A stretch of 64,000 nt of DNA from JAHJQZ01 sp963667595 (GCA_963667595.2 CAXXWD010000009.1:372001-436000); one strand, 5' to 3'. Counted from the stretch's first letter, positions 1 to 8,780 are shown. Numbers and translations are program-made. Notes: a model not told the origin generated them from the sequence alone.

Positions 1-1
1 C

Positions 2-928
2 CAGACCGGCAAGTCCAAGACCTGCGTCTGGCGCTGGCAGGAGCGGTTCGCTGAGGACGGTGTCGAAGGATTGCTCCGCGACAAGACCAGGCCCTCGCGC
101 ATTCCCCCGCTCGGTCTGGAGGTGGCCGAACGCGTGGTGAAGCTGACGCTTGAAGACCCGCCGGGCGAGACCACCCACTGGACCGCCGACATGATGGCCA
201 AGGCCTGCGGCATCAGCGCCAGTGCCGTCCGTCGCATCTGGAAGGCGCATGGGCTGCAACCGCATCGCTGGCGCCAGTTCAAGCTCTCCAACGATCCGCA
301 TTTTGTCGCTAAACTGCGCGACGTGGTGGGGCTCTATGTCAATCCGCCCGCCCACGCCATCGTGCTGTCGTTCGACGAAAAGAGCCAGATCCAGGCCCTC
401 GACCGTACCCAGCCGGGTTTGCCGATGAAAAAGGGCCGGCTCGGCACCATGACGCATGACTACAAGCGCCATGGCACCACCACCCTGTTCGCCGCGCTCA
501 ATGTCCTTGATGGCACCGTCATCGGTCGAAACATGCAGCGCCATCGTCATCAGGAGCTCATCCGCTTCCTCACTACCATCGAAGCCCAGGTGCCGGTCGG
601 CAAGATCGTCCACGTCATCCTCGACAACTACGCCGCTCACAAGCATCCCAAGGTTCGCGCCTGGTTCGGTCGTCATCCGCGCTTCGTCTTCCACTTCACG
701 CCGACCTCGTGCTCCTGGCTCAATGCCGTCGAAGGCTTCTTCGCCAAACTCAGCCGCCGCCGCCTCAAACGCGGCGTCTTCTGTTCCGTCGTCGACCTGC
801 AAGCCGCCATCAACCGCTTCATTACCGAGACCAATGACAACCCAAGACCCTTCACTTGGACCGCAGACCCCGATCGCATCATCGCCGCCGTTAAACGTGG
901 GCACCAAGTGTTAGATTCCGACCACTAG
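2..928 (+). CDS. IS630-family transposase, 5' end cut by the window edge
   Basis: The reading frame is open from base 2, so the gene starts left of the window. The visible part begins with the end of a helix-turn-helix region and is followed by an RNase H-like DDE domain. The DDE residues are visible: Asp in SFDEKS, Asp in VILDNYAAHK and Glu in LNAVEGFF, with the IS630 landmark TPTSCSWLNAVE between the last two. The catalytic part looks intact and ends at a TAG. No inverted repeat could be paired because the left end is missing. It is the first of several transposase genes or remnants in the first 6 kb, so this stretch is a favoured insertion zone. It may still be active. Confidence 0.9.
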   Translation, partial: QTGKSKTCVWRWQERFAEDGVEGLLRDKTRPSRIPPLGLEVAERVVKLTLEDPPGETTHWTADMMAKACGISASAVRRIWKAHGLQPHRWRQFKLSNDPHFVAKLRDVVGLYVNPPAHAIVLSFDEKSQIQALDRTQPGLPMKKGRLGTMTHDYKRHGTTTLFAALNVLDGTVIGRNMQRHRHQELIRFLTTIEAQVPVGKIVHVILDNYAAHKHPKVRAWFGRHPRFVFHFTPTSCSWLNAVEGFFAKLSRRRLKRGVFCSVVDLQAAINRFITETNDNPRPFTWTADPDRIIAAVKRGHQVLDSDH

Positions 929-1509
929 ATCTTTTTTTGCCAACTGACCACCTCGAAGAACCGCCATTTTTGTTGAAGAGTGAAGTGCGACTATCGATCT
1001 GAACGCGGGAACAGGCTCCGGCGACATTATTTTTGGTCTTCTAATTGGCGCTTTGTAGCGTGTTTTGCGGTTTCGCCGCTCCTGACGTCAGACGGGCCTT
1101 TTCGGCCCTCATGCCAGACCACACAACACCGCACTCAGCGTCAGAAACAGGACCTCATCGAGCGGATAAAGCACCTTCCTGGACTGGCGCGGATCGGGGA
1201 GCGCCGAGAAAGCCTCAAGAAAATCAAGCTCCCCGCCAAGCCCAGGCTCTTCGTCTTCTTCCATGTTCCTTCTCCAGGCCGCAAATCAGCACCGAAAAGG
1301 GCGAATCACAAAAACCCAAGCCCCGCTACTCAAAACTCATTCGATTGCCCTGGGATAATCGCCTTGCTTTGTTCCACTTTTGCACTAAATTTCATATCGT
1401 CGAAGTCGGAGACTTTGACGTCAGGCTGGACGGTCGCAAAGCGGCCGCCCCAGCGCGCCAACGCTGAAGCGGCCTGACCATAGCAATCCTGCGGTAACAG
1501 GAGTTGACC
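929..1509. other. Intergenic stretch with IS debris
   Basis: No intact gene is supported here. The stretch holds the ISAs1 N-terminal scrap (1109-1264, minus) and a short hairpin, GGGCC/GGCCC at 1094-1108, next to the point where that scrap breaks off. A run ending CGATTGCCCTG near 1342-1352 may be the outer end of the dead ISAs1 element. The last 150 bases lead into the recombinase gene; AGGAG at 1499-1503 is its ribosome binding site. A 165-codon open frame on the plus strand (980-1477) has no recognisable domain and overlaps the ISAs1 scrap, so it is not called. Confidence 0.5.
1109..1264 (-). pseudogene. ISAs1-family transposase, N-terminal fragment
   Basis: Reading the minus strand from an ATG at 1264 gives 51 residues ending in TGA. 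The segment SALPDPRQSRKVLYPLDEVL followed by FLTLSAVLCG is the characteristic start of ISAs1-family transposases. A good ribosome binding site (GGAGAAGGAAC) lies directly before the ATG, so the original 5' end survives. The frame stops where an intact transposase would run on for about 300 more residues, and nothing matching the rest is seen on the minus strand downstream. This is therefore a 5' scar of a deleted element. The identification rests on family motif recall. Confidence 0.65.
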
Positions 1510-2595
1510 ATGGCTAGCCCTAGCCCTATCGCGCGTCGACGCGAATCCAAAGATGCTTTTAGGTCCCTTTCCCATTTTTCATTGATCTCAGACGAGCCAA
1601 CGGCTCAATTGGCTCGGCATGTCGTTTCGAGCCCGCAGGCGACCGGCAATATGGCCCCATCGGTGCGGGGCTTGAATCCGGGAGGCTCGGCATCGGCCAC
1701 CCCAAGGACCGACGATTGGAACCGAGCCCTCGAAAAGCTGCGCGGCGCCTATGCCGACAAAACAATCGCCGGCTATCGCAGCGATTTTCGGCTGTTCGCG
1801 GATTGGTGCATTGCCGAGGGCTTGGTTGTACTACCAGCCACTCCGTCGACACTTGCGCGCTATCTCGACGAAATGATCGAGACGGTCACCGCTGCAACCC
1901 TAACGCGCCGGGTTGCCGCAATCGTCCGTGTGCATCGACTTCTCGAACTGCCCAACCCAGGAGATAGCGAACCGGTCCGGCTTGCGATGCGTCGGATCAA
2001 GCGCCGCCGACCCTGTCGTCCGAAGCAGGCGCTCGGCATCGATCGAGATTTGCGAGAACGCCTGATTTCAGCCTGCGGTAGCGATCCGGCCGGCAAGCGC
2101 GACAAGGCGCTGATCGCAATCGGCTTCGAGGCGCTATGCCGGCGCTCGGAACTGGCGGCGATCCAGGTCGACGACTTGGTCGAGACCCGAAATGCTAGCC
2201 TTGGCATCCTCATCCGGCGCGGCAAGACGGATCAAAGCGGCGAGGGCAGGATCGTCACTCTGTCGGCCGAAACGGCGCGGATCGTTCTTGACTGGATCGA
2301 TGCGGCCGGTCTCGTTTCCGGACCGCTCATCTGCCCGGTCTACAAGGGCCATCCGGTCCGGCGCCACTTGGCGGGATTTTCGATTTCACGGCTTTTGAAG
2401 CGTATCGCGCGTCAGGCTGGTCTTGACGAAGACGTCACCAGCCGAATCAGCGGCCACTCTTTACGGGTTGGTGCGGCACAGACCTTGCTGCGCGACGGGC
2501 ATGATGTCCTCAAGCTGATGAAGGTCGGCGGCTGGAAGTCCGCGACGACCGTCTACCGTTACATCGAAAAGGCCGAGATCGACGTCTGGAGCTGA
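1510..2595 (+). CDS. Tyrosine recombinase / phage-type integrase
   Basis: A 361-residue site-specific recombinase of the XerC/D and phage integrase class. The SAM-like core-binding domain covers roughly residues 70-155 and the catalytic domain roughly 175-355. Catalytic residues visible are Arg212 (in CRRSEL), Lys239 (RGKT), His316 and Arg319 (SGHSLR), Trp342 (GGWKS) and a Tyr in TTVYRYI (349 or 351). The ATG at 1510 is preferred over the TTG at 1504 because AGGAG at 1499-1503 is correctly spaced for it. The first 65 residues are extra compared with XerC/D and look unstructured. No tRNA gene, phage genes or conjugation genes accompany it, so whether it moves a larger element is unknown. Confidence 0.88.
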   Translation: MASPSPIARRRESKDAFRSLSHFSLISDEPTAQLARHVVSSPQATGNMAPSVRGLNPGGSASATPRTDDWNRALEKLRGAYADKTIAGYRSDFRLFADWCIAEGLVVLPATPSTLARYLDEMIETVTAATLTRRVAAIVRVHRLLELPNPGDSEPVRLAMRRIKRRRPCRPKQALGIDRDLRERLISACGSDPAGKRDKALIAIGFEALCRRSELAAIQVDDLVETRNASLGILIRRGKTDQSGEGRIVTLSAETARIVLDWIDAAGLVSGPLICPVYKGHPVRRHLAGFSISRLLKRIARQAGLDEDVTSRISGHSLRVGAAQTLLRDGHDVLKLMKVGGWKSATTVYRYIEKAEIDVWS

Positions 2596-2902
2596 AAGCC
2601 GTCGAGTAGATCCTACGGTGGCAGGTCACGATGCTGGTTCGGTTAGGTCGATCAGGCCGGTGAGGGCTATCATCGTCGGTTGCGGAGTCATGAGGATTGG
2701 ATCGGCCAAGAGATCAGCATATTGCACATTGATCCTGCGATCTACCGTTGCAAATCAACATGTTACGTCTGACCCTAGTTCGGCCATTGCCTTCAAATGC
2801 GAGATAGCTGTAAGATCGGCCAAATAATCGGCCAGAATTCGGTAGCTCTGACAAGAATCACTGTTAATTCTGATGATTGGATCATCGTTAGATCGGCCAA
2901 GA
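2596..2902. repeat. Repeated GATCGGCCAA elements before the Fic gene
   Basis: This gene-free stretch contains three exact copies of GATCGGCCAA at 2700-2709, 2814-2823 and 2891-2900, all in the same orientation, plus a partial copy (ATCGGCCA) at 2827-2834. The last exact copy ends two bases before the ATG at 2903. Such a cluster ahead of a gene whose product carries a C-terminal helix-turn-helix is consistent with an autoregulatory operator. That function is inferred; the copies themselves are seen. No clear sigma-70 promoter or Shine-Dalgarno was found. Confidence 0.5.
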
Positions 2903-4093
2903 ATGATCGAAAGCCCTAGCCGCATTGAACCCGCAAGGCTCGAAGACGCGCCGGCGGCTCTGGCTGACATCACGGCGGAAGTGTCGGCGGCGGGAGCCAT
3001 TCTTGGAACCTCGCTTCATCCGACCACCACCGCCAATCTGGCAGCGCTGGTTCGCATCATGAATACCTATTACAGCAATCTGATCGAAGGCCACGATACA
3101 CGGCCACGGGATATAGAACGGGCGTTGGCGGGCAGCCTCGACCAGGACGAAGGGCGTCGCAATCTGCAACTGGAAGCCGCTGCCCATGTTCGTGTGCAGG
3201 CGGAAATCGATCGCATGGCTGTCGAGGATACGCTGCCGGAACCAGCTTCTGGGGACTTTGTCCGCTGGCTCCATCGGGAATTCTATCGTGACGCACCCGA
3301 GGACATGTTGCGCATCCGCGGAGCGCATGCGGAATTCATGATGGAACCCGGAGAATGGCGCAGTCTGCCCGAACATGACGTTGCCGTCGGTAGGCATATT
3401 CCTCCGTCGAGCGAACGCGTGGATGACTTCATGCGCACTTTCGAAACCCGGTATCGCTTCGAAAGCATGGGCAAGGCGGCGCGGATCATGGCGATCGCTG
3501 CCGCACATCATCGGTTCAACTACATCCATCCGTTTCCTGACGGCAACGGCCGCGTCAGCCGCCTCATGAGCCATGCAATGGCGCACAAGGCCGGTATCGG
3601 CGCCTATGGGCTGTGGTCGGTTTCGCGCGGGCTGGCACGCGGTCTTGAGAGCCGCGGTGAATACAACCGCATGATGGATCTTGCCGACACGCCGAGGCAA
3701 GGGGATCTCGACGGCAGGGGAAACCTGTCGCAGCGCGCACTGATCGAGTTCACCGAATGGTTCCTAAAAGTCTGTCTCGATCAGATCACCTTTATGTCGA
3801 GACTGTTTGATCTTGGCAATCTGGGGGGGCGGTTGCGGACCTATGTTGATCGCAGTGATGTCCTCAATCCGGAAGCGGTCAGACTGCTGCAGGAAGCCCT
3901 GATCCGGGGACAGTTCGATCGCGGCGAGGCCTCGCGGATAACCGGATTGCCCGAGCGCACGGCGCGGCGGGTCCTCAACGACGTCATTGCCGAAGGCCTG
4001 TTGGCGTCTGCCTCACCGAAGGGTCCTGTGTCGCTACGATTCCCGGCGTCCTCCTTGGAGGCTCTGTTTCCGAAGCTCTATCCGGAAACATAG
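2903..4093 (+). CDS. Fic-family protein (class II, self-inhibited) with C-terminal HTH
   Basis: A Fic-domain enzyme of 396 residues, expected to transfer AMP or another nucleotide group to a protein hydroxyl. The core motif HPFPDGNGRVSR is complete (about residues 209-220). An N-terminal inhibitory motif of the S/TxxxE(G/N) type is present as SNLIEG (residues 58-63), which defines class II Fic proteins that block their own ATP site. A winged-helix-like segment (ITGLPERTARRVLNDVIAEG) lies near the C terminus. An in-frame ATG at 2873 would add ten residues but would place the third GATCGGCCAA copy inside the coding region; neither start has a good ribosome binding site. No antitoxin-like small gene is adjacent, as expected when the inhibitor is built in. 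Confidence 0.85.
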   Translation: MIESPSRIEPARLEDAPAALADITAEVSAAGAILGTSLHPTTTANLAALVRIMNTYYSNLIEGHDTRPRDIERALAGSLDQDEGRRNLQLEAAAHVRVQAEIDRMAVEDTLPEPASGDFVRWLHREFYRDAPEDMLRIRGAHAEFMMEPGEWRSLPEHDVAVGRHIPPSSERVDDFMRTFETRYRFESMGKAARIMAIAAAHHRFNYIHPFPDGNGRVSRLMSHAMAHKAGIGAYGLWSVSRGLARGLESRGEYNRMMDLADTPRQGDLDGRGNLSQRALIEFTEWFLKVCLDQITFMSRLFDLGNLGGRLRTYVDRSDVLNPEAVRLLQEALIRGQFDRGEASRITGLPERTARRVLNDVIAEGLLASASPKGPVSLRFPASSLEALFPKLYPET

Positions 4094-4135
4094 CATCGAA
4101 GTCATATCGGCCAGCCTGGTTTAGCGTCGGCTCAA

Positions 4136-4175
4136 CCCACCTATTCCCGGCAATTCCCACTTATTCCCGGAAATG
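4136..4175. repeat. Two tandem 20-bp imperfect repeats
   Basis: CCCACCTATTCCCGGCAATT (4136-4155) is followed directly by CCCACTTATTCCCGGAAATG (4156-4175); they differ at three positions. They sit just after the Fic gene, in a stretch (4094-4364) with no supported gene. A recombination or element-end role is possible but nothing else supports it. Confidence 0.5.
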
Positions 4176-4364
4176 ACTATTCAGTCCCGCTTGGTGGCAA
4201 AGGTGCGCAAAAGCGGGTTGGCGAACCTGTCGGAGCGTGCCCAGCAGTTGAGCGGGTGGCTGCAGCAACCGTTTCGTCAAGACTGCAGCCGGAAACGGTC
4301 GCTATACCCGGAGCTGGCCAGATGGGAAAAACAATCGATAATGGCAAGCCTAAAGTGGTTGATA

Positions 4365-4562
4365 CTATTGATCTGGATGATGGTGGTTTGAATGGAAAGT
4401 ACAATATAGACGTAATGGAATGATTATTGGCCAAAAAACAGACAAGAGCACACCTAGTAATCTGTAGCGGTTCCACTTCAGCCTGTTCTTCTCACCCTCG
4501 GAAAGGGTCATGGCAAGGCTAATCGCCGCGATTGTTACATAAGCCAGAAATACAAAATCCAT
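4365..4562 (-). CDS. Small two-helix membrane protein (hypothetical)
   Basis: A 65-residue frame on the minus strand starting at ATG 4562. It shows an N-terminal hydrophobic segment (MDFVFLAYVTIAAISLAM), a charged linker (SEGEKNRLKWNRYR), a second hydrophobic segment (LLGVLLSVFWPIIIPL) and a short His-rich tail. The pattern is that of a small inner membrane protein rather than random sequence. The base composition here is less GC-rich than in neighbouring genes. No family is recognised, no strong ribosome binding site is seen, and it lies in a region of IS debris, so it may be a leftover. The overlapping frames on both strands look non-coding. Confidence 0.4.
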   Translation of the reverse strand: MDFVFLAYVTIAAISLAMTLSEGEKNRLKWNRYRLLGVLLSVFWPIIIPLRLYCTFHSNHHHPDQ

Positions 4563-4635
4563 CTTTGGCCCTATCAACACCAAGTGCGCTCAGCCATATC
4601 GGTTCGTTATGCATTAACCAAAAGTCGGCGGTATT

Positions 4636-5270
4636 TTAAGCAAATTCTGAAGAATACAACGAATTGGTATATTCTGCAGGCGTGAGGACGGGGATCAGCA
4701 GGTCGATGCTGTTCCAGCGTGCCTCGAGATTTTGTTCGGCGGCCTTGCGAAGCATTGCCTCAAGCTTTGAGAAGGCCCTTTTCGCTGGGGTTGAAGTTTG
4801 GGGCTGTAGGGTGGCAGGAACAGCAAGAATGCGCCACCGCTTCTGTTAGCTTTTTGGTCTGTGAATCTGGTGGCTGGACAGGTTGCCCAAGACAAAGATG
4901 TTTGTGGGGCGCAGTCTCGGCATCAGCACCTTTGCCATATGGGTCTCGAAGGCAATCCGGTTGATTAATCCGTCGCGCACGAAGAGCGCGATCATTGCGC
5001 GTTGCATGAGGGCGCTGGCGTATGTGCTCGTGCGCCAGTGGCTCTTAAGGGCGCCGGAGCGCGGTCGTTGACAACGTGGGCGCGGCCATGGACTCCGATC
5101 AAATTGGTTTTGGTCAGCGCTTCATCGATAAGCACTAACCTTGATGAATCGGATCAAGCTGACGGTCGAACCAGTCATGGCGTTGCTTCAGGCCGTCCTG
5201 AAACTCGGGGAAGGATGGATAGCCGGGTCCGAATGTGATTCCAAACGGTTGTCAAAGCCAGTTTGGAGAG
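4636..5270 (-). pseudogene. Decayed IS630-type transposase
   Basis: Read on the minus strand, this is a broken copy of the rhizobial IS630 transposase group. Recognisable pieces in order are KQRHDWFDRQLD (near 5200), LIDEALTKTNL (near 5130, corresponding to the FIDETWTKTNM catalytic block), FLLFLPPYSP (near 4800) and the end LTPAEYTNSLYSSEFA, stopping at TAA 4636-4638. The pieces lie in different frames, separated by stop codons and small indels, so no functional protein can be made. The upstream boundary is uncertain; recognisable sequence fades at about 5240-5270, where the IS5 pseudogene begins on the other strand. Confidence 0.7.
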
Positions 5271-5274
5271 CCTC

Positions 5275-5968
5275 ATGTGGACACCGGCCACCCGGCGGCA
5301 GCATAGTCGCAATCATTTGCGTTATGGAAGCGATCTGAGCGATGCGGAATGAAAAATTCTCGCCCCTTTCATACCCGCGCCGGCAAGGACTGGTCGGCCA
5401 CGCCAATGGCCGATGCGGGAGATCATGAACGCCATCATCTACGTGCTTCGGGGCGGTATCGCCTGGCGGCTTCTGCCCAAGGACTTCCCGCCGATGACGA
5501 CGGGTCTATGGCTGGTTCCTGCGTTTCCGCCGCGAGGGCCTGTTCCAGACCATCAATCACTACCTTGTCATGGCCGATCGCGAGCGAACCGGGCGCGAGG
5601 CCAGTCCTTCGGCGGCAGTGATCGACAGCCAGAGCACGAAGACCGTCGAGGACGGTGGCCCCAGGGGCTACGACGCGGGCAAGAAGATCAAGGACTGCAA
5701 GCGCTACGTCATGGTGGATACTGACGGTCGCGCCCTGGTGCTCCAGGTTCATCCGGCCGATGTTCAGGACCGCGATGGCGCCGTGCCGCTGCTCAAGGCA
5801 TCGCGCCGGTCCTTCCCTTTTGTCGAAATCGCCTTCGCCGACAGCGCCTATGGCGCCCAAAGGGTCAAGGATGCAACCTGTATCGCCATTAAGGTGGTCA
5901 AGAAGATCGCCGGCCAGTTCCGCCTCCTGCTGCCGGCGCCTGCAGCCCGTCGAATGCTTTTGACATAG
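5275..5968 (+). pseudogene. IS5-family (IS1031/IS427-type) transposase, disrupted
   Basis: The gene starts at ATG 5275 with GGAGAG at 5265-5270 as ribosome binding site and reads MWTPATRRQHSRNHLRYGSD, the usual start of this group. Codon 26, normally Trp in DAEWKIL, is TGA at 5350-5352. The frame then continues through MREIMNAIIYVLRGGIAWRL to about 5500, where one extra G in a GGG run shifts the frame. The remainder continues in another frame (MADRERTGREASPSAAVIDS, then DTDGRALVLQVHPADVQDRD) with the DDE-type Asp residues still visible. After KKIAGQ (near 5915) the sequence diverges and the catalytic Glu region is lost. At least three independent lesions show this copy is long dead. Confidence 0.85.
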
Positions 5969-6174
5969 CATTCGCTGTCATCCAATTCGGATCACCCAGA
6001 ACTACTGATTTTGGCGAAGAAAAAAACGGTGATCTGCGACAATGTGGCTGTTCGCAGCGGGTTTGCTGGACAGGGTTCCTTGTTCGTTTTCATTGATTTA
6101 GAAAATCTCTATTATAGAGTTATGTGCTAATTGGCGTTTTGGTGATTCGCCGTTCCAGGCTATCGGGTGCCTCT

Positions 6175-8502
6175 ATGTTTAGTTGCTTTTCTTCGGTTCC
6201 TTCGCGTTTTCGCCTTGCGAGCCAGTTTCTCCTGTCCGTTTCCGTGGTTGCGCTTTGCTCCGGAGGTCTGATCGCCGGGGCCCGGGCCAACGATGTGATG
6301 ATCGACACGACCTATGCCGACGCCAGCGTTTACGGCAACAGCGCGGTTGGCGATCCGACCACGCGATCCGGTTCCGCTTCGGGCAATTCCGTTCACCTCG
6401 TTACCGGCGCAAACGTGACCCATGTTGGCGGGAATAGCGGGGATGTCTTTGGTGGATATGCCGCCAGCGGAGAAGGAGACAGCGACAACAACACCGTGAC
6501 CATGGACGACGGGACCGTTGAAACGGCGATCTACGCCGGTCGTTCCTTCGGCACAGGCAGTGTCTCGAACAACAGCGTGACGCTCAATGGAGGAAGCGTC
6601 ACCTACACTGTTTATGGCGGTGCTGCCAGCGATACAGGCGATGCCAAGAACAACAGCGTCATCGTGAACGGCGGATCCGTTGGCGCGGGCGTCTACGGCG
6701 GACAAAGCCAGTATGGCGATGCCACGGACAACAGCGTAACGGTAAACGGAGGAACCCTTGGCGGTGCCTATGGCGGGAGAAGTGCCTCTCGCAATGCGTC
6801 GAAAAACAGCGTGTCGATTACCAACGGAATCGTCAACACTGTAATAGGCGGCTATGCCGGAAAGGATAGCACCAGCTCGAACAACACCGTGACCGTGTCA
6901 GGCGGTACGGTGGGTATGCTCGTTGGCGGCGTCAATTCCGGCACCTACGACGGAAGCACGCTCCTGTCGCTCGGCAGCGTCCTGAACAGTACCGTAACCG
7001 TTTCGGGCGGTACGGTCGGAACGATCTATGGCGCCTATGTCACCGCCGTATCGGACCATGGCGGTTCCGCCGGTGCGGTGAACGGTATCGGCACAGGCAA
7101 CACTATCAACATCCTCGGTGGATCGGTCACCGGGCCCATCTCCGGGGCGGCTGCCGGCCTGGTGGGATCTCTGGCGACATATGACGATCTGTTTTCGGAC
7201 AACACGCTCAACCTCAAGGTGTCCGGCCTTACCATCACCGGCCTGAACAATTTCGAATATCTCAACTTCTACCTGCCGACGACACTGGCCGATGGCGATA
7301 CCATGCTGACGGTTTCCGGCACGGCGGACTTGACCAGAGCCAGTGTCGAATCTTCCGTCGTCAATGTCGGGATCAACGGAAGCTCTTCCGCGCTCGCGGA
7401 GGGCGATACGATCACCCTCATCGATGCCAGCACGCTGATCACACATGCCAACCTCAACACGACGGCCAACGGTACCGGCATGCAGGGCGTGACACTGGCC
7501 TACGACTTCGCCATCGCCAAGCTCGCCGACACGTTGACCGCGACCGTCACTGGGGTGGGCGTGGCCGAAAACAGCAAGGCGCTGTCGGAAGGCGGGGCGG
7601 TGGAAGCGGCGGTTCTCAACCGGGGCAACGATCTTTCCGCCGGTCTCGGCATGGCCAATGCGCTTGGCGCCGCACGGTCCAATACAACCACCTTCTCGGC
7701 CTTGTCCGGCGGGTCGATCCGCACCGAGACGGGCTCACATGTCGACGTCGATGGCGTTTCGCTGCTCGCGGGCCTTGCCGGAACATTCGATCTTCTGGAC
7801 AATCCGGTGGTCGTGGCCCCGTTTGTCGAATACGGCTACGGCAGCTACAACACCTACAACACCTTCTCGTCGGGCGCCGTGCATGGCACGGGCGACAGTT
7901 ATTATGTGGGCGGCGGCGTGCTCGGGCACATGGACCTGATGGAGACCGAGGCCGGACATGCCTATATCGAAGGCGGCGCCCGCTTCGGTCTGGCCAGCAA
8001 CAGCTTCAGCAGCGCGGATCTGGCGAGCGCCGGCGTAGCCGCCCATTACGATGCCTCGTCGGCCTATTACGGTCTCAGCGCCGGTCTCGGCTATGTCTGG
8101 GACATTGACGACGCATCTTCGCTCGATATCTACGGCCGCTATTCGTGGAACGAACTGGGCAGCGAAAGCGTGGTTCTCAGCACCGGCGAAACGGTGAACT
8201 TCAATACCATCGACTCGCAAAGGGTTCGTCTGGGCGCCCGCTATTCCTACGACATGTCGGAACAGGTGGTGCCCTATCTCGATCTGACCTGGGAACATGA
8301 GTTCGACGGCGGCGTCTCGGCGACGACCAACGGTCTGGCCATCGCCGAACCGACGCTTGCCGGTGATACGGGGATTGTGTCGGCCGGCTTGACGCTGAAA
8401 CCGTCCGAGAACCTGCCCTTGTCGCTTGATCTCAACCTCTCCGCCTATTTCGGCCGGAACCAGGGCTTTGCCGGAGGCCTTCAGGCCAAGTACGCATTCT
8501 GA
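6175..8502 (+). CDS. Autotransporter (type Va) with repeat passenger
   Basis: A secreted surface protein of about 775 residues. The ATG at 6175 opens a signal peptide ending near ARA/ND (residues 1-38); a GTG at 6124 would add 17 residues before it and is less likely. The passenger (about 40-430) consists of repeats of the pattern NNSVTVNGGxVGxxYGG, typical of a right-handed beta-helix. A second, less regular section follows. The C-terminal 250 residues carry the autotransporter beta-barrel pattern (alternating aromatic strands such as SLDIYGRYSW) and end in Phe (AKYAF), as needed for BAM recognition. No protease or lipase motif was seen, so adhesion or surface coating is the likeliest role. 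It stands alone, next to IS remnants. Confidence 0.88.
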   Translation: MFSCFSSVPSRFRLASQFLLSVSVVALCSGGLIAGARANDVMIDTTYADASVYGNSAVGDPTTRSGSASGNSVHLVTGANVTHVGGNSGDVFGGYAASGEGDSDNNTVTMDDGTVETAIYAGRSFGTGSVSNNSVTLNGGSVTYTVYGGAASDTGDAKNNSVIVNGGSVGAGVYGGQSQYGDATDNSVTVNGGTLGGAYGGRSASRNASKNSVSITNGIVNTVIGGYAGKDSTSSNNTVTVSGGTVGMLVGGVNSGTYDGSTLLSLGSVLNSTVTVSGGTVGTIYGAYVTAVSDHGGSAGAVNGIGTGNTINILGGSVTGPISGAAAGLVGSLATYDDLFSDNTLNLKVSGLTITGLNNFEYLNFYLPTTLADGDTMLTVSGTADLTRASVESSVVNVGINGSSSALAEGDTITLIDASTLITHANLNTTANGTGMQGVTLAYDFAIAKLADTLTATVTGVGVAENSKALSEGGAVEAAVLNRGNDLSAGLGMANALGAARSNTTTFSALSGGSIRTETGSHVDVDGVSLLAGLAGTFDLLDNPVVVAPFVEYGYGSYNTYNTFSSGAVHGTGDSYYVGGGVLGHMDLMETEAGHAYIEGGARFGLASNSFSSADLASAGVAAHYDASSAYYGLSAGLGYVWDIDDASSLDIYGRYSWNELGSESVVLSTGETVNFNTIDSQRVRLGARYSYDMSEQVVPYLDLTWEHEFDGGVSATTNGLAIAEPTLAGDTGIVSAGLTLKPSENLPLSLDLNLSAYFGRNQGFAGGLQAKYAF

Positions 8503-8542
8503 CGGGGTTCTCGCGGTTTTTTGAGAATCGGGATGTTTTGGC

Positions 8543-8571
8543 GGGCGACTTTCGGGAGTCGAAGGTCGCCC
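8543..8571 (+). terminator. Hairpin after the autotransporter gene
   Basis: GGGCGACTTTCG (8543-8554) pairs with CGAAGGTCGCCC (8560-8571) across a five-base loop, with one G-U pair. It lies 40 bases after the autotransporter stop codon. The T run that follows is poor, so a terminator role is probable but not certain. Confidence 0.5.
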
Positions 8572-8622
8572 GTATTCCGATACTGTCGGTCCGTCAGCAT
8601 TGGCGCAGGCGAACAGGTTGCC

Positions 8623-8660
8623 GGATTGCCACGCTCGCTTGGCGTTCGCTCGCAGTGACG
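8623..8660. repeat. Dispersed intergenic palindrome (GGATTGCC...GTGACG type)
   Basis: The minus-strand reading CGTCACTGCGAGCGAACG, then CCAAGCGAGCGTGGCAATCC, matches the widespread intergenic repeat built on GTCATTGCGAGCGAAGCG...GCAATCC found in many alphaproteobacteria. The core is an inverted repeat of GAGCG-rich arms. Only this one copy was noticed in the window. Confidence 0.5.
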
Positions 8661-8780
8661 GCGTTTGTTCGTCTGCTCGTGCGTTTTTTCGTTCCGACGG
8701 GATCGGAACACACGCCCTATCCTTTTGTTGCCGCGGTGTTCTTTTTTGAGAAACCGGAGCCAGTTTCCCCCACCGCTCCA

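Noticed and set aside
980..1477. 165-codon open frame on the plus strand
   Set aside because: No domain, odd composition, and it overlaps the minus-strand ISAs1 remnant, which has real homology features.
5350..5352. TGA read as Trp or selenocysteine in the IS5 gene
   Set aside because: The gene also has a frameshift and a lost 3' end, and other genes in the window use TGA as a normal stop.
1510..6000. An intact integrative element carried by the recombinase and Fic gene
   Set aside because: No attachment repeats, tRNA target, excisionase, phage or conjugation genes were seen; only IS remnants surround them.
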